This document shows positions 8,163 through 16,473 of a stretch of DNA of 64,000 bases, piece after piece; positions within the stretch are counted from its first letter, which is position 1, and every line of letters begins with the position of its first letter. The position numbers and the translations under genes are program-made. This DNA comes from an uncultured Clostridia bacterium (lineage in GTDB: Bacteria > Bacillota > Clostridia > Christensenellales > CAG-138): positions 263,077 to 327,076 of the forward strand of contig CAMVNO010000001.1 of NCBI GenBank assembly GCA_947168855.1. Direction: 5' to 3'. The notes beneath the pieces are model-generated. The model did not search any database, had not been told where the DNA came from, and was given only the letters and a program-made list of their open reading frames with translations.

Positions 8163-9278
8163 TCAGTCTTCCATCCTGCGGCGTTTGAGAACCAGAATGA
8201 TCGCGATCGCGCCGAGACCGATGACGGCAACGATGCCGACGATCACTCCGATTACGATCAGCATGTTTGTTCGCTGCGCCGGGGCTTCATCTACCGTATT
8301 CTTTTCAGGATCGGGTGGAGTCGTCTGCGTCCCGGCTTCGCCCGATTCTTCTCCGATGACAGTCAGGGGCGAATCCGTCGTTTCCGGGATCTCCGCAACC
8401 GGATCCGAACCGGACTCCGGCGACGCATCCGGAGTCGCATCGGACGTCGGAGCAGTCGAGACGATCTTTCCTTCGGGCGTTGTGCCGGCAGGCGTCGTTT
8501 TTCCGATCTGATTCGAGGGTGTTGTGATCGGCATGGACGTAACGGCGGGTCCGGGCGTCACAATGCCGGTATTGTCGTTCGAAGGCTTTGCAGAAACGGC
8601 CGGAAGCTTTGTGGTAATCGGAACGGGCTGTCCGTTGTTGCTCGGCTTCGGCGTGGGGGTCACAGGAGCCGGCGTATCGACATCCGGCTCAAGAGGCTTG
8701 AACGTCTCCCCTGCGGCTCCGTCCGAAGGGATTTCCTGTCCCTCTGTATAGATGCCGCCGACCGACTGCGGTTCGAGGTAAAACGACATACTGTTGTAAT
8801 TCTCACCGACGCCGGAATAACTGATCCCGTTGAATACGAAATCGGTCGCGCCTTCCTTTTCGATGCGGAATTCCGCCTGGAACCAGAAGCCCTCCGCCTC
8901 CGCTCCGTAAACGCTCAGGAAGGCAAACCGCATCTCGCCGGGTTCTACGATATTATGCTGAAAATCATAAACGGTTTTGTTTCCGATCTTCATGAAGGTT
9001 ACGAGGTTTTCCTCTTTATCCTCAAGATTGATCGCTCCGAGCGTTACAAATTCGGGATCGTACTTCATCGAGCCGGAAATAGAATCCAGCCTTCTGCCGT
9101 CCGGAAGGTTCGGATACAGGTAGAAATTCACCTTAATGATATCGCCCGCATTTCCCTGCACTTTATCCGCTGTGAGCAGCATCTCGCCGAGCTCCGCGTT
9201 TCCCGCCGCTTCGACGGAAGCGACCGGAATCGCAAAAATCAAAATGAACACAATGATTGCAGATAACAAACGCCTCAT
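8163..9278 (-). CDS. Secreted, membrane-anchored protein with a cohesin-like domain
   Basis: The 371-residue protein has a signal peptide (1 to about 25, cleavage near VEAAG). A beta-rich domain follows (about 30-165) with the cohesin-like pattern GNAGDIIKVNFYL and SISGSMKYDPEFVTL, then a Thr/Pro/Ser-rich spacer (about 185-335) and a C-terminal membrane helix ending in KRRR. The topology is therefore an outward-facing domain held at the cell surface. Cohesin-fold domains bind dockerins in cellulosomes, but related domains occur in many surface proteins without that role, and no dockerin is visible here. The function is not known. Confidence 0.75.
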   Translation of the reverse strand: MRRLLSAIIVFILIFAIPVASVEAAGNAELGEMLLTADKVQGNAGDIIKVNFYLYPNLPDGRRLDSISGSMKYDPEFVTLGAINLEDKEENLVTFMKIGNKTVYDFQHNIVEPGEMRFAFLSVYGAEAEGFWFQAEFRIEKEGATDFVFNGISYSGVGENYNSMSFYLEPQSVGGIYTEGQEIPSDGAAGETFKPLEPDVDTPAPVTPTPKPSNNGQPVPITTKLPAVSAKPSNDNTGIVTPGPAVTSMPITTPSNQIGKTTPAGTTPEGKIVSTAPTSDATPDASPESGSDPVAEIPETTDSPLTVIGEESGEAGTQTTPPDPEKNTVDEAPAQRTNMLIVIGVIVGIVAVIGLGAIAIILVLKRRRMED

Positions 9279-9340
9279 AAATCATCCTCCGCATGGATCG
9301 TATTTGATGAAATGAATGTCCGGAAAGCCGGTACAGTCGA

Positions 9341-9365
9341 CCGAAGCTCCAAAATTCAGCTTCGG
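9341..9365 (-). promoter_or_regulatory. Leader hairpin of the cohesin-like gene
   Basis: A perfect 8-bp stem (CCGAAGCT at 9341-9348 with AGCTTCGG at 9358-9365) sits about 12 bases after the predicted transcription start in a leader of roughly 98 bases. No T-run follows, so it is not a simple terminator. It may stabilise or regulate the mRNA. Confidence 0.45.
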
Positions 9366-9382
9366 ATTATTATTCACTTTAG

Positions 9383-9411
9383 ATTATAGTACAAAAACAT
9401 GCGTTCGTCAA
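9383..9411 (-). promoter_or_regulatory. Promoter of the cohesin-like gene
   Basis: TTGACG (9411-9406), 17 bp, TATAAT (9388-9383) on the minus strand. It is back-to-back with the cysS promoter; the two -35 boxes are 7 bp apart. Confidence 0.8.
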
Positions 9412-9418
9412 ATCCTTA

Positions 9419-9447
9419 TTGACAAAACCACGGTTTTTCCATATTAT
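9419..9447 (+). promoter_or_regulatory. Promoter of cysS
   Basis: TTGACA (9419-9424), 17 bp, TATTAT (9442-9447). The leader of about 62 bases contains a 7-bp hairpin (9474-9480 with 9490-9496) just before the ribosome site. There is no room for a T-box leader. Confidence 0.8.
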
Positions 9448-9516
9448 AGATAGGAATTCCAATTCTTCGGCGACGAATGCTGCTGTGCGGCATTCGTGTG
9501 ACCGTACAAGGAGAAA

Positions 9517-10905
9517 ATGATGCAGGTTTATAACACCATGACACGCAGGAAGGAGCCGCTTGTTCCGATCAGGGAAGGCGAGATCTCCATGTACGTATGC
9601 GGTCCGACGGTTTACGATTATTTTCATATCGGAAACGCGCGTCCGTTTGTCGTGTTCGACACAATGCGCCGGTATCTGGAGTATCGCGGATACAAGGTAA
9701 AATACGTGCAGAATTTCACCGATATCGACGACAAGATGATCAACCGTGCCAACAAAGAAGGCACGACGGTCAAGGAGCTCGGCGACCGCTTCATCAAAGA
9801 GTATTATCAGGACGCGGATGCGCTGGGCATCGAGCGCGCAACGGTCAATCCGCGCGCGACCGAGCATATCGGCGATATCATCAAGCTCGTCAAAAAGCTG
9901 ATCGAAAAGGGACACGCTTACGCCACCGAAAACGGCGACGTATACTTTGCCGTACGCAGCTTCCCGGCCTACGGCAAGCTCAAGGGTCAGGACATCGACG
10001 ACATGGAAAACGGCGCACGCATCTCCCCCACCGAACAGAAACGCGATCCTTTGGACTTTGCGCTCTGGAAGGGCGAAAAGCCCGGCGAACCGAGCTGGCC
10101 TTCCCCGTGGGGCAAGGGCCGTCCCGGCTGGCACGTGGAGTGCTCCGCAATGAGCATGAAGTATCTCGGCGAAACGTTCGACATTCACGGCGGCGGAATG
10201 GACCTCATTTTCCCGCACCATGAAAACGAGATCGCGCAGAGCGAAGGCGCAACCGGCAAACCGTTCGTGCATTACTGGATGCACAACGGCTATATCAACA
10301 TCAACAATCAAAAGATGAGCAAGTCCCTCGGCAATTTCTTTACCGTGCGCGACATTGCCAAGGAATACGATCTGGAGGCGGTCCGTATGTTCCTGCTGAC
10401 CGCCAATTATCGCAATCCGGTCAATTTCTCCCGCGAGCTGATGGAACAAACCGTTGCAAGCCTGAACAGGCTCTATACTGCGCGCGACCGTTTGTTCGAT
10501 ACGGCAATTGACGAATCCGCCGACGATTCCGAAGTAGTCGCGAAGCTCGATGCATTCCGCGATCGGTTCAACGAAGCAATGGACGATGACCTCAATACCG
10601 CCGATGCGCTCGGCGTGCTGTTCGATTTTGCCCGTTGGATCAACATTTTTGCCACCGGCGCGCATACCAAAGCCGCGATCGAAGCCGTCAAGGAACGTTA
10701 CGCGGAGCTGAACGGTGTTCTGGGGCTTGTCGTTAAGGAAAAGAAAGAAGACTTCCCCGAAGAAGCAATCGCGCTTTTAGACGCGCGTAAGGAAGCAAAA
10801 AAGGCGAAGGATTGGGCGAAAGCGGACGAGATCCGCGAGCAGCTCAAGGCAATGGGCTTTGCCGTTGAAGACACCAAGGACGGCGCAAAGCTCAAAAAGC
10901 TGTAA
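9517..10905 (+). CDS. cysS: Cysteinyl-tRNA synthetase
   Basis: The 462-residue class I synthetase charges tRNA-Cys with cysteine. The HIGH box is HIGN at 37-40 and the KMSKS box is intact at 266-270. Zinc ligands typical of CysRS are present (C28, C209, H234, E238; the HHENE motif is visible). Length is normal for the family. The ribosome site AAGGAG precedes two consecutive ATG codons (9517 and 9520); either could be used. The next gene follows after about 40 bases without a visible promoter or terminator. Confidence 0.97.
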   Translation: MMQVYNTMTRRKEPLVPIREGEISMYVCGPTVYDYFHIGNARPFVVFDTMRRYLEYRGYKVKYVQNFTDIDDKMINRANKEGTTVKELGDRFIKEYYQDADALGIERATVNPRATEHIGDIIKLVKKLIEKGHAYATENGDVYFAVRSFPAYGKLKGQDIDDMENGARISPTEQKRDPLDFALWKGEKPGEPSWPSPWGKGRPGWHVECSAMSMKYLGETFDIHGGGMDLIFPHHENEIAQSEGATGKPFVHYWMHNGYININNQKMSKSLGNFFTVRDIAKEYDLEAVRMFLLTANYRNPVNFSRELMEQTVASLNRLYTARDRLFDTAIDESADDSEVVAKLDAFRDRFNEAMDDDLNTADALGVLFDFARWINIFATGAHTKAAIEAVKERYAELNGVLGLVVKEKKEDFPEEAIALLDARKEAKKAKDWAKADEIREQLKAMGFAVEDTKDGAKLKKL

Positions 10906-10946
10906 GCCTTTCGATCTGCATATCATTACAACAAAGGAGAACACAA

Positions 10947-11843
10947 ATGGGTTTAGGTTTACTTTTTCCGATTCTTCTGCTCGCGATGGGCGTATACGTA
11001 CTTGTCGGCGCAATCAAAGGCAGCGGCAGGCTCTTTTCGATGGACAATTTCAAAGACGACTGCAAGGACAAGGCGAAGAAGATCATGCGCGCTTTGTATT
11101 TTGCGCTTGCCGCGATCATGCTGCTCATGGCGGCCGTGAACGGTTTGGAAACGGCTCTCTTCAGCAGCAAGCTCACCTATTACAAAGTGACCGATGCGTA
11201 TAAGGACAATTTCTCCGATCTTCTGGAGGACGGTACGCTGACCTATACCGCAACGCAATCCGCCTCCGGCGGTATGTCCTGCATGGGTGCATCCGGCACC
11301 CAGCAGCAGGTGACCTACGGTCCGTATTCCGTGGATGATCAGAAGATGGATATTACCGAGATTTCCGCCTTCATCAACAAGGCGTATGAAGTCTATCAGA
11401 ATGACACGGAAAAATTTCCTCGGGTAAGCGGCGGCTTGATGAGCTGCGGCGGAACCACCGTGGATTATTCGAAATACTATCGTCAAACGGAGCTGATCGA
11501 CGACGCAGGGAACCCGGTCTATGCCGAAACCGACGCCGAGAATGCAGCCGGTCATGTCGTCTATCTGTCCTCGATCGGAAATGTGCGTTCCGATGTCAAC
11601 GACGGCTCCTTCCTCTCCAAGCTTTACAATGTCCTGAGCATAAAGCTTCTGTCCGTTTTGAACTACGTATTTCTGGGGCTCGCTGTGGTAGGTTTGATCG
11701 CGCTGTTCCTGTGTACGCGCAAGTTTACCGACAAGGAAAAACTGCAGAAAGCAAGAGAGCAGCAGAGCTCCGGTTCTTCGATGCCTTCCAGTGCATTCGT
11801 ATTTGATGAAGAAGAACCGAAAGCAAATTCGCAGAAGAAATAA
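10947..11843 (+). CDS. Unknown membrane protein with paired cysteines
   Basis: I do not recognise this 298-residue protein. It begins with a hydrophobic segment (about 1-24), has a second one near 46-66, a long polar region to about 230, a third membrane segment (about 232-256) and a charged, Ser-rich tail. The polar region has Gly/Ser-rich stretches each with a Cys (GGMSCMG and GLMSCGG) that could form a disulfide outside the cell. A clear GGAG site precedes the ATG. It is probably read through from cysS. A strong terminator follows. Confidence 0.7.
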   Translation: MGLGLLFPILLLAMGVYVLVGAIKGSGRLFSMDNFKDDCKDKAKKIMRALYFALAAIMLLMAAVNGLETALFSSKLTYYKVTDAYKDNFSDLLEDGTLTYTATQSASGGMSCMGASGTQQQVTYGPYSVDDQKMDITEISAFINKAYEVYQNDTEKFPRVSGGLMSCGGTTVDYSKYYRQTELIDDAGNPVYAETDAENAAGHVVYLSSIGNVRSDVNDGSFLSKLYNVLSIKLLSVLNYVFLGLAVVGLIALFLCTRKFTDKEKLQKAREQQSSGSSMPSSAFVFDEEEPKANSQKK

Positions 11844-11860
11844 CCCGATTCCGACAAAAA

Positions 11861-11888
11861 CGGCTGCCGCGCAGAAGCGGCAGCCGTA
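11861..11888. terminator. Bidirectional intrinsic terminator
   Basis: An 11-bp perfect stem ACGGCTGCCGC/GCGGCAGCCGT (11861-11871 with 11878-11888), followed by an AT-rich TATTATTTTATT tail on the plus strand and T5 on the minus strand, separates convergent genes. Confidence 0.9.
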
Positions 11889-11902
11889 TTATTTTATTCG
11901 GT

Positions 11903-12727
11903 TCAGAAGAGATCGCGCAGGATCAGATCGACAAGCGCGGTGAATTTTACGGTCGCTTTTGCCGCCGTTTCGGTAACCTCGGCATGCGACAGCGGCTGAT
12001 CCAGCACCCCTGCCGCCATGTTCGTGATCAGACTGACGCCGACGACCTTCATGCCGCAGTGCGCCGCGCACATGGTCTCCGGGATCGTGGACATGCCGAC
12101 CGCATCCGCACCGATGATACGCGCCATGCGGATTTCCGCCGGTGTTTCATAGCAGGGACCCGACATCATAAGGTAAACACCTTCCTGCATCGGAATCCCG
12201 TTGCGTATGGACAGGTCTATAAGCTTTGCGCGCAGGTCTTTGTCGTAAACGTTGCTCTGATCCGGAAAGCGCGGTCCGAATTCGTCCAGATTCTTCCCGA
12301 TCAGCGGGTTCGAGCCGGACAGATTGATATGATCAGAGATCACCATCAAATCGCCCGCATGGTAGTTCATGTTGACGCCGCCGGCTGCGTTGGTCACAAG
12401 CAGCTTCCCGACGCCGAGCTTTTTCATGGTGCGTACACCGAGCGAAAGCAGCGCCTGCGGATATCCCTCATAATAATGGAACCGCCCCTGCATCGCAATG
12501 ATCGTTTTCCCGTATTTCTCGCCGATGACAAACCGGTTCTTATGTCCGACGACGCCGGACACGGGATATCCCTCGATGTCTGCGTAGTTCACGAAGCGCT
12601 TATTGTCAAGCGTTTCCGCATAATCGCCGAGTCCGCTGCCGAGGATCAGACCGATCGTCGCCTTGTCCGCGCCCTGTTCCTTCAGCAAAGCGGCTGCGTT
12701 GTTGATGATGCTCATGATGTCCGTCAT
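11903..12727 (-). CDS. punA: Purine nucleoside phosphorylase (trimeric type)
   Basis: The 274-residue protein shows the trimeric PNP signatures: LGSGLG phosphate-binding loop, GRFHYYEGY, TNAAGG, MSGPCYETPAEIRM and GADAVGMSTIPE. The enzyme splits inosine or guanosine with phosphate into base and ribose (or deoxyribose) 1-phosphate. GGGAGG lies seven bases before the ATG, and the gene follows deoB by one base. Phosphopentomutase then turns the sugar 1-phosphate into the 5-phosphate, so the pair forms a nucleoside salvage unit. Confidence 0.95.
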   Translation of the reverse strand: MTDIMSIINNAAALLKEQGADKATIGLILGSGLGDYAETLDNKRFVNYADIEGYPVSGVVGHKNRFVIGEKYGKTIIAMQGRFHYYEGYPQALLSLGVRTMKKLGVGKLLVTNAAGGVNMNYHAGDLMVISDHINLSGSNPLIGKNLDEFGPRFPDQSNVYDKDLRAKLIDLSIRNGIPMQEGVYLMMSGPCYETPAEIRMARIIGADAVGMSTIPETMCAAHCGMKVVGVSLITNMAAGVLDQPLSHAEVTETAAKATVKFTALVDLILRDLF

Positions 12728-12728
12728 T

Positions 12729-13904
12729 TCAGTCCTCCCAGATATCCTTTAAGAATGATTCGCCTTCCCGCCAGGTTTCACCGGTCAGGTATTCATAAAT
12801 CGTTGCGCCGATGTCGGAAAAACGGCTCCGCACGCCGAGGTTGACGCCGTGCCGGATGTGACGCCCGCAGATCAGAAGCGGAATGTATTCGCGCGTGTGG
12901 TCCGTTCCCGGGAACGTCGGATCGCATCCGTGGTCTGCGGTTACCATCAGGATATCGCCTTCCTGCATGGAAAGATACATTTCCGGAAGATGCGCGTCAA
13001 AGTATTCGAGCGCTTTTGCATAACCCTCCCAGTCGTTTCTGTGTCCGTAGAGCATATCGGTATCCACAAGGTTTGTGAAGATGAAATCTCCCGTTCCCGC
13101 GTCCAGAAACCGTTGTGTTGTGCGGATTCCGTCCGGATTGTTCCTGGTATGATCGACGGTCGTAATGCCTCTGTGACAGAAGATATCCTCGATCTTGCCG
13201 ATTCCGACGACGTCCATTCCCTTTGCGCAAAGCCCGTCGAGAATTGTATCCTTAAAGGGCGCAACGGCATAATCCTTGCGGTTCTCGGTGCGCTTGTATT
13301 CCCCGTTCCCGCCGAGGAACGGTCGTGCGATCACGCGGCCGACAAGGTATTCGCCGGTGAGCATTTCGCGTGCGATCTCGCAGATCCGGTACAGCTCCGG
13401 CAGCGGAATGATCTCTTCATGTGCGGCGATCTGAAATACGCTGTCCGCACTTGTATAGATGATCGGTTTTCCTGTACGGACGTGCTCGTCGCCGAGCTCC
13501 TGAATGATCTGTGTGCCGCTGGCGACAACGTTGCCGAGCGTTCCTCTGCCGATGCGCTGCTCAAACGCGTCCATGAACGCCTGCGGGAAGCCGTTCGGAT
13601 ACGTCTTGAACGCTTCGTCCAGCGCAAGTCCCGCCATCTCCCAATGCCCGCAGGTCGTGTCCTTTGCATGCGTCTGCTCCGCGCATTTGGCATAGCTGCC
13701 GATCAGCTCTTCATCGCCCTTCGGCAGTCGACAGCCGTCGATGTGTGCAAGACCGAGCTTGCGCATATTCGGAACGTCGAGACGTCCGCGCTTTTCAAAG
13801 ATGTTGCAGATCGTGTTGGCGCCGACGTCGCCGAAGTCTGCGGCATCGGGCAGCGCGCCGATACCGGCGCTGTCAAGCACGATCAAAATTGCTCTCTTTT
13901 TCAT
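12729..13904 (-). CDS. deoB: Phosphopentomutase
   Basis: The 391-residue protein has the alkaline-phosphatase-superfamily metal sites (VLDSAGIGALPDA near the start and TADHGCDPTFPGTDHTRE near the end). It also has DTTCGHWEMAG, which contains the phosphorylated Thr of DeoB. It interconverts (deoxy)ribose 1- and 5-phosphate. I chose the ATG at 13904: the conserved KRAILIVLDS strand starts there and GAGGT lies seven bases upstream. The frame is open 13 codons further but that region holds the promoter. Confidence 0.96.
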   Translation of the reverse strand: MKKRAILIVLDSAGIGALPDAADFGDVGANTICNIFEKRGRLDVPNMRKLGLAHIDGCRLPKGDEELIGSYAKCAEQTHAKDTTCGHWEMAGLALDEAFKTYPNGFPQAFMDAFEQRIGRGTLGNVVASGTQIIQELGDEHVRTGKPIIYTSADSVFQIAAHEEIIPLPELYRICEIAREMLTGEYLVGRVIARPFLGGNGEYKRTENRKDYAVAPFKDTILDGLCAKGMDVVGIGKIEDIFCHRGITTVDHTRNNPDGIRTTQRFLDAGTGDFIFTNLVDTDMLYGHRNDWEGYAKALEYFDAHLPEMYLSMQEGDILMVTADHGCDPTFPGTDHTREYIPLLICGRHIRHGVNLGVRSRFSDIGATIYEYLTGETWREGESFLKDIWED

Positions 13905-13933
13905 GTCGATACCTCTATTACGTATTTTATATA

Positions 13934-13962
13934 ATTTTAGCATATCGGTATCGGTTCGTCAA
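13934..13962 (-). promoter_or_regulatory. Promoter of deoB-punA
   Basis: TTGACG (13962-13957), 17 bp, TAAAAT (13939-13934) with TG one base before the -10. It begins right at the stop codon of the upstream gene; no terminator separates them. Confidence 0.75.
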
Positions 13963-14445
13963 TCAGTTTAGCCACGGATAGATCTGCTTCGCTTCCGCCA
14001 TAACGCGTCTGTAATGCTCCTCCCACATCGGATCCCCGATGATCAGACGCACACGTTCCGCAATGAGATAGACAAATTCGAGATTGCCCGGCGGATCTTT
14101 GAGATTCCTGCCGCGCAAGCCGAGATAGGAATACAGCACCTCGGGATCGGCTCGTTTCCATGCGCGTTCGATCGCATAGTGCATGGTACGCATAATCATC
14201 GGTTTCGTCGTGTTCATGCATTGTTCGAGATACGGATACAGTTCCTTCTTTGTCGTGGATCGCAGCAGCGGCGGCCGGGTACGGATAAACCGCGCCGCAA
14301 GAAAGATGTAGCGATATCCGAGCAGTTTTGCCGGTACGCACAATGCGCGCATCACCGCGTTGATTGTCGCATCCAGCAGCGCATCCGGGTCGCTGTACTT
14401 TGACCGCAGCGTTTCCTCCATTTCAGTCATTTCCTCCAACGTCAT
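13963..14445 (-). CDS. Stand-alone Spo0A C-terminal (DNA-binding) domain protein
   Basis: The 160-residue protein is essentially only a Spo0A_C domain (about 25-140). The family pattern is clear: VPAKLLGYRYI, then the helix pair STTKKELYPYLEQCMNTT and the recognition region RTMHYAIERAWKRAD, ending GNLEFVYLIAERVRL. There is no receiver domain. Its ATG overlaps the stop of the upstream Spo0A-like gene (ATGA), so the two are made together. Spo0A_C binds 0A boxes at sporulation promoters; whether this copy activates, represses or forms heterodimers cannot be told. I chose ATG 14445 because GGGGGAAG precedes it and the longer frame lies inside the neighbour. Confidence 0.85.
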   Translation of the reverse strand: MTLEEMTEMEETLRSKYSDPDALLDATINAVMRALCVPAKLLGYRYIFLAARFIRTRPPLLRSTTKKELYPYLEQCMNTTKPMIMRTMHYAIERAWKRADPEVLYSYLGLRGRNLKDPPGNLEFVYLIAERVRLIIGDPMWEEHYRRVMAEAKQIYPWLN

Positions 14446-15152
14446 AATACTTCCCCCTTCTCCTTTAATCTGATATGATCTGCCGCACGAAACAAAAACG
14501 CCGCATTGGAAGGTACGCCGCGATCCGGTCGGACGGTATATCCGAACAGCCGTTCCAGCATGCCCGTATCGGCGCGTATCCATGCCGCGTCGATCGCATG
14601 ACGAATCGCATGCTCCGCGACGTATGCGCTGATCCCGTAAATCATCGACAGAATGGAATAGACTTGGTTAATTGATTTGACGTCCGTCATGCTGCCCTGC
14701 GAAAGAATCAGTCCCAGCGCCGTTCTGAGATAATCGAATCCGTTCAGAAAGACCGGTACGCCGATCTGCCGCAAAAAGCGTGAGATCGTTTCTTCTGCAC
14801 TGCCCTTCCGGCTTTTTCCGTTCGGAAATCGCGCGATCCGCGCCAATACCGCTTTCGGATCGCTGTCTTTCGAAAAGCAGAACGTCAGGTATTCCGGCAG
14901 GCGCAGGGATTCGATCGTTCTGTCGCTCAAAAGAAACAGATGCTCCGGCCACGGAACGGCGCATCTTCGTACTTGCGGAAGCAGGATCGAGACATCCTCG
15001 CTCAGCAGCGCGTCAAACGGATCGCGAAACAGCCGTTCCAGAACCTGCGCCGTGTTTTTCAGCGTATGCAGACGCAGCAGCCCCGTTTCTTCAGCTGCTT
15101 CCGCATATGCCCGTGCCGTTCTGCGATCGGCTGTCAGCAAAAGAACCCGCAT
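14442..15152 (-). CDS. Spo0A-like regulator with a degenerate receiver, in the spo0A position
   Basis: The 236-residue protein sits directly behind spoIVB, where Firmicutes keep spo0A. Its C-terminal half (about 120-232) is a Spo0A_C domain: IGVPVFLNGFDYLRTA, YGISAYVAEHAIRHAIDAAWIRAD and RLFGYTVRPDRGVPSNAAF align well with Spo0A. The N-terminal half keeps a receiver-like strand pattern (MRVLLLTAD, DALLSED, HLFLLSD) but lacks the paired acidic residues after strand 1. At the phosphoacceptor position the best alignment puts Glu or shifts the Asp by one. It is shorter than Spo0A (about 265). The gene is probably the functional descendant of spo0A or a paralogue that replaced it. A GGGGGGAGA ribosome site is present. 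Confidence 0.85.
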   Translation of the reverse strand: MRVLLLTADRRTARAYAEAAEETGLLRLHTLKNTAQVLERLFRDPFDALLSEDVSILLPQVRRCAVPWPEHLFLLSDRTIESLRLPEYLTFCFSKDSDPKAVLARIARFPNGKSRKGSAEETISRFLRQIGVPVFLNGFDYLRTALGLILSQGSMTDVKSINQVYSILSMIYGISAYVAEHAIRHAIDAAWIRADTGMLERLFGYTVRPDRGVPSNAAFLFRAADHIRLKEKGEVL

Positions 15153-15216
15153 CTGTCTCCCCCCTTTTACATCTCCATTCTGACCGATACAGCCGGAAAT
15201 ATCTACCAGTTTATTG

Positions 15217-15223
15217 TGTCGAA
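15217..15223 (+). promoter_or_regulatory. Candidate 0A box upstream of the Spo0A-like gene
   Basis: TGTCGAA at 15217-15223, followed by AAA, matches the core Spo0A-binding box. It lies 65-71 bases before the start of the Spo0A-like gene in the 100-bp gap behind spoIVB. This suggests autoregulation. Confidence 0.5.
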
Positions 15224-15252
15224 AAACGGTAAATTAATGAAAAACGACGGTA

Positions 15253-16452
15253 TTACGGAAGAAGCTCGCCTGCCATTCGTTCGGCATACAGGCAGTATCC
15301 TCGTGTCGGGTGACTCAAAAATACATGTGTAACAACGCCGACAAGGCGTCCGTCCTGGATCAGCGGGCTTCCGCTCATGCCCTGCACGATACCGCCTGTC
15401 TTTTCAAGCAGTACCGGATCCGTGATCTCGATCATCATTCCCTGTGTTTCCGGCGAAGACTGTACATCAAGGCGGATCACGCTGACCGAATATGCCGAAA
15501 CGCTTCCGTCCACGTCGGACAGAATATAGGCGTCCCCTCTGTGCGCCGTGCCGGAGGAAGCAATCTCAACAATGCGTGCATCCGGATCATGAAACGCGGT
15601 CAATCTGCCGCTGATCCCGAATACCGTGTTGCGGTCGACCGATCCGATCGCATCCGCGCGATCAACGGAAAACTGTCCGATCAGTTCCCCTGCGTTCTCG
15701 CCGTCGCCTTTTCTGACCCGAAGGATCGCCGCATCGGTCAAAAACCCCGTCGCCGGAGCAATGAGCACTTGTGTGTCCACATCCGCGACGCCGTGTCCCA
15801 ACGCCGCAAATGCGCCGGAAGCGTTGTCATAGAACGAAAGTGTTCCGATGCCGGACGTGCTGTCCCTCACCCATGCGCCGATCCGGTGTTCTCCGTTTCT
15901 GTCCGAAGCCAAATCGACCGGGGCATGATACGTTTTCCCCTCACGCAGATAACGGAGATCACATGTCCCGTCCGCATCTGCGCAAAGCCTCGCAAAGGAT
16001 TCGGAATCGGTAACCGTCTGCCCGTTGAGCGCTACGATCATGTCTCCCTCTTTTAGCCCTGCCGAAACTGCCGGACATACCTCCCCCGCATCGGTTTCTA
16101 TCTTTTCAAAACCGACGATCTGCACGCCCTGCGCTTTCAGTACCACTCCGACCGCTTTTCCGCCGAGATTGACCGTTCTGCGGTGCGACGAAACCGTCAC
16201 GGAACGCAGCGGCAAAAAGCCGAGCAGCGTGATACTCGCTGTCTGATCGGACGATTCCGCGATGCGCTCGTCGCCGCTCTCGCGGACAAGCCTTGCATTT
16301 TGTGTTTCGGCAGCGAGCGCCGGCGCCGAGAGATCCGTTTTCGGATCGACCGCGTTCGGCAGATGCAGTATCCGATAAACCTGCGGCAGACAATACCAGG
16401 AAAGCAGCACCGCTGCAAAGAGCAGGCTTACGATTCGTACAAAGCGTTTCAT
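15253..16452 (-). CDS. spoIVB: SpoIVB serine peptidase
   Basis: The 399-residue protein has one N-terminal membrane segment, a PDZ domain (about 105-180; SAGLKEGDMIVALNG) and the S55 peptidase domain. The catalytic His is in ALGHGVAD and the catalytic Ser in GMSGSPLIQDG. SpoIVB is made in the forespore, secreted into the intermembrane space and triggers pro-sigma-K processing by cutting SpoIVFA. I chose ATG 16452, which has AAAGGAG nine bases before it; the longer frame covers the recN terminator. Upstream recN ends with its own terminator, so spoIVB has a separate promoter. Confidence 0.95.
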   Translation of the reverse strand: MKRFVRIVSLLFAAVLLSWYCLPQVYRILHLPNAVDPKTDLSAPALAAETQNARLVRESGDERIAESSDQTASITLLGFLPLRSVTVSSHRRTVNLGGKAVGVVLKAQGVQIVGFEKIETDAGEVCPAVSAGLKEGDMIVALNGQTVTDSESFARLCADADGTCDLRYLREGKTYHAPVDLASDRNGEHRIGAWVRDSTSGIGTLSFYDNASGAFAALGHGVADVDTQVLIAPATGFLTDAAILRVRKGDGENAGELIGQFSVDRADAIGSVDRNTVFGISGRLTAFHDPDARIVEIASSGTAHRGDAYILSDVDGSVSAYSVSVIRLDVQSSPETQGMMIEITDPVLLEKTGGIVQGMSGSPLIQDGRLVGVVTHVFLSHPTRGYCLYAERMAGELLP

Positions 16453-16473
16453 TGTGTTCAACTCCTTTTTCGA

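Noticed and set aside
9448..9516. T-box leader before cysS
   Set aside because: The leader is only about 62 bases with one small hairpin and no T-box sequence.
9379..10665. Long open frame on the minus strand opposite cysS
   Set aside because: It mirrors the codons of an intact cysS, has no ribosome site and a low-complexity composition typical of antisense frames in GC-rich genes.
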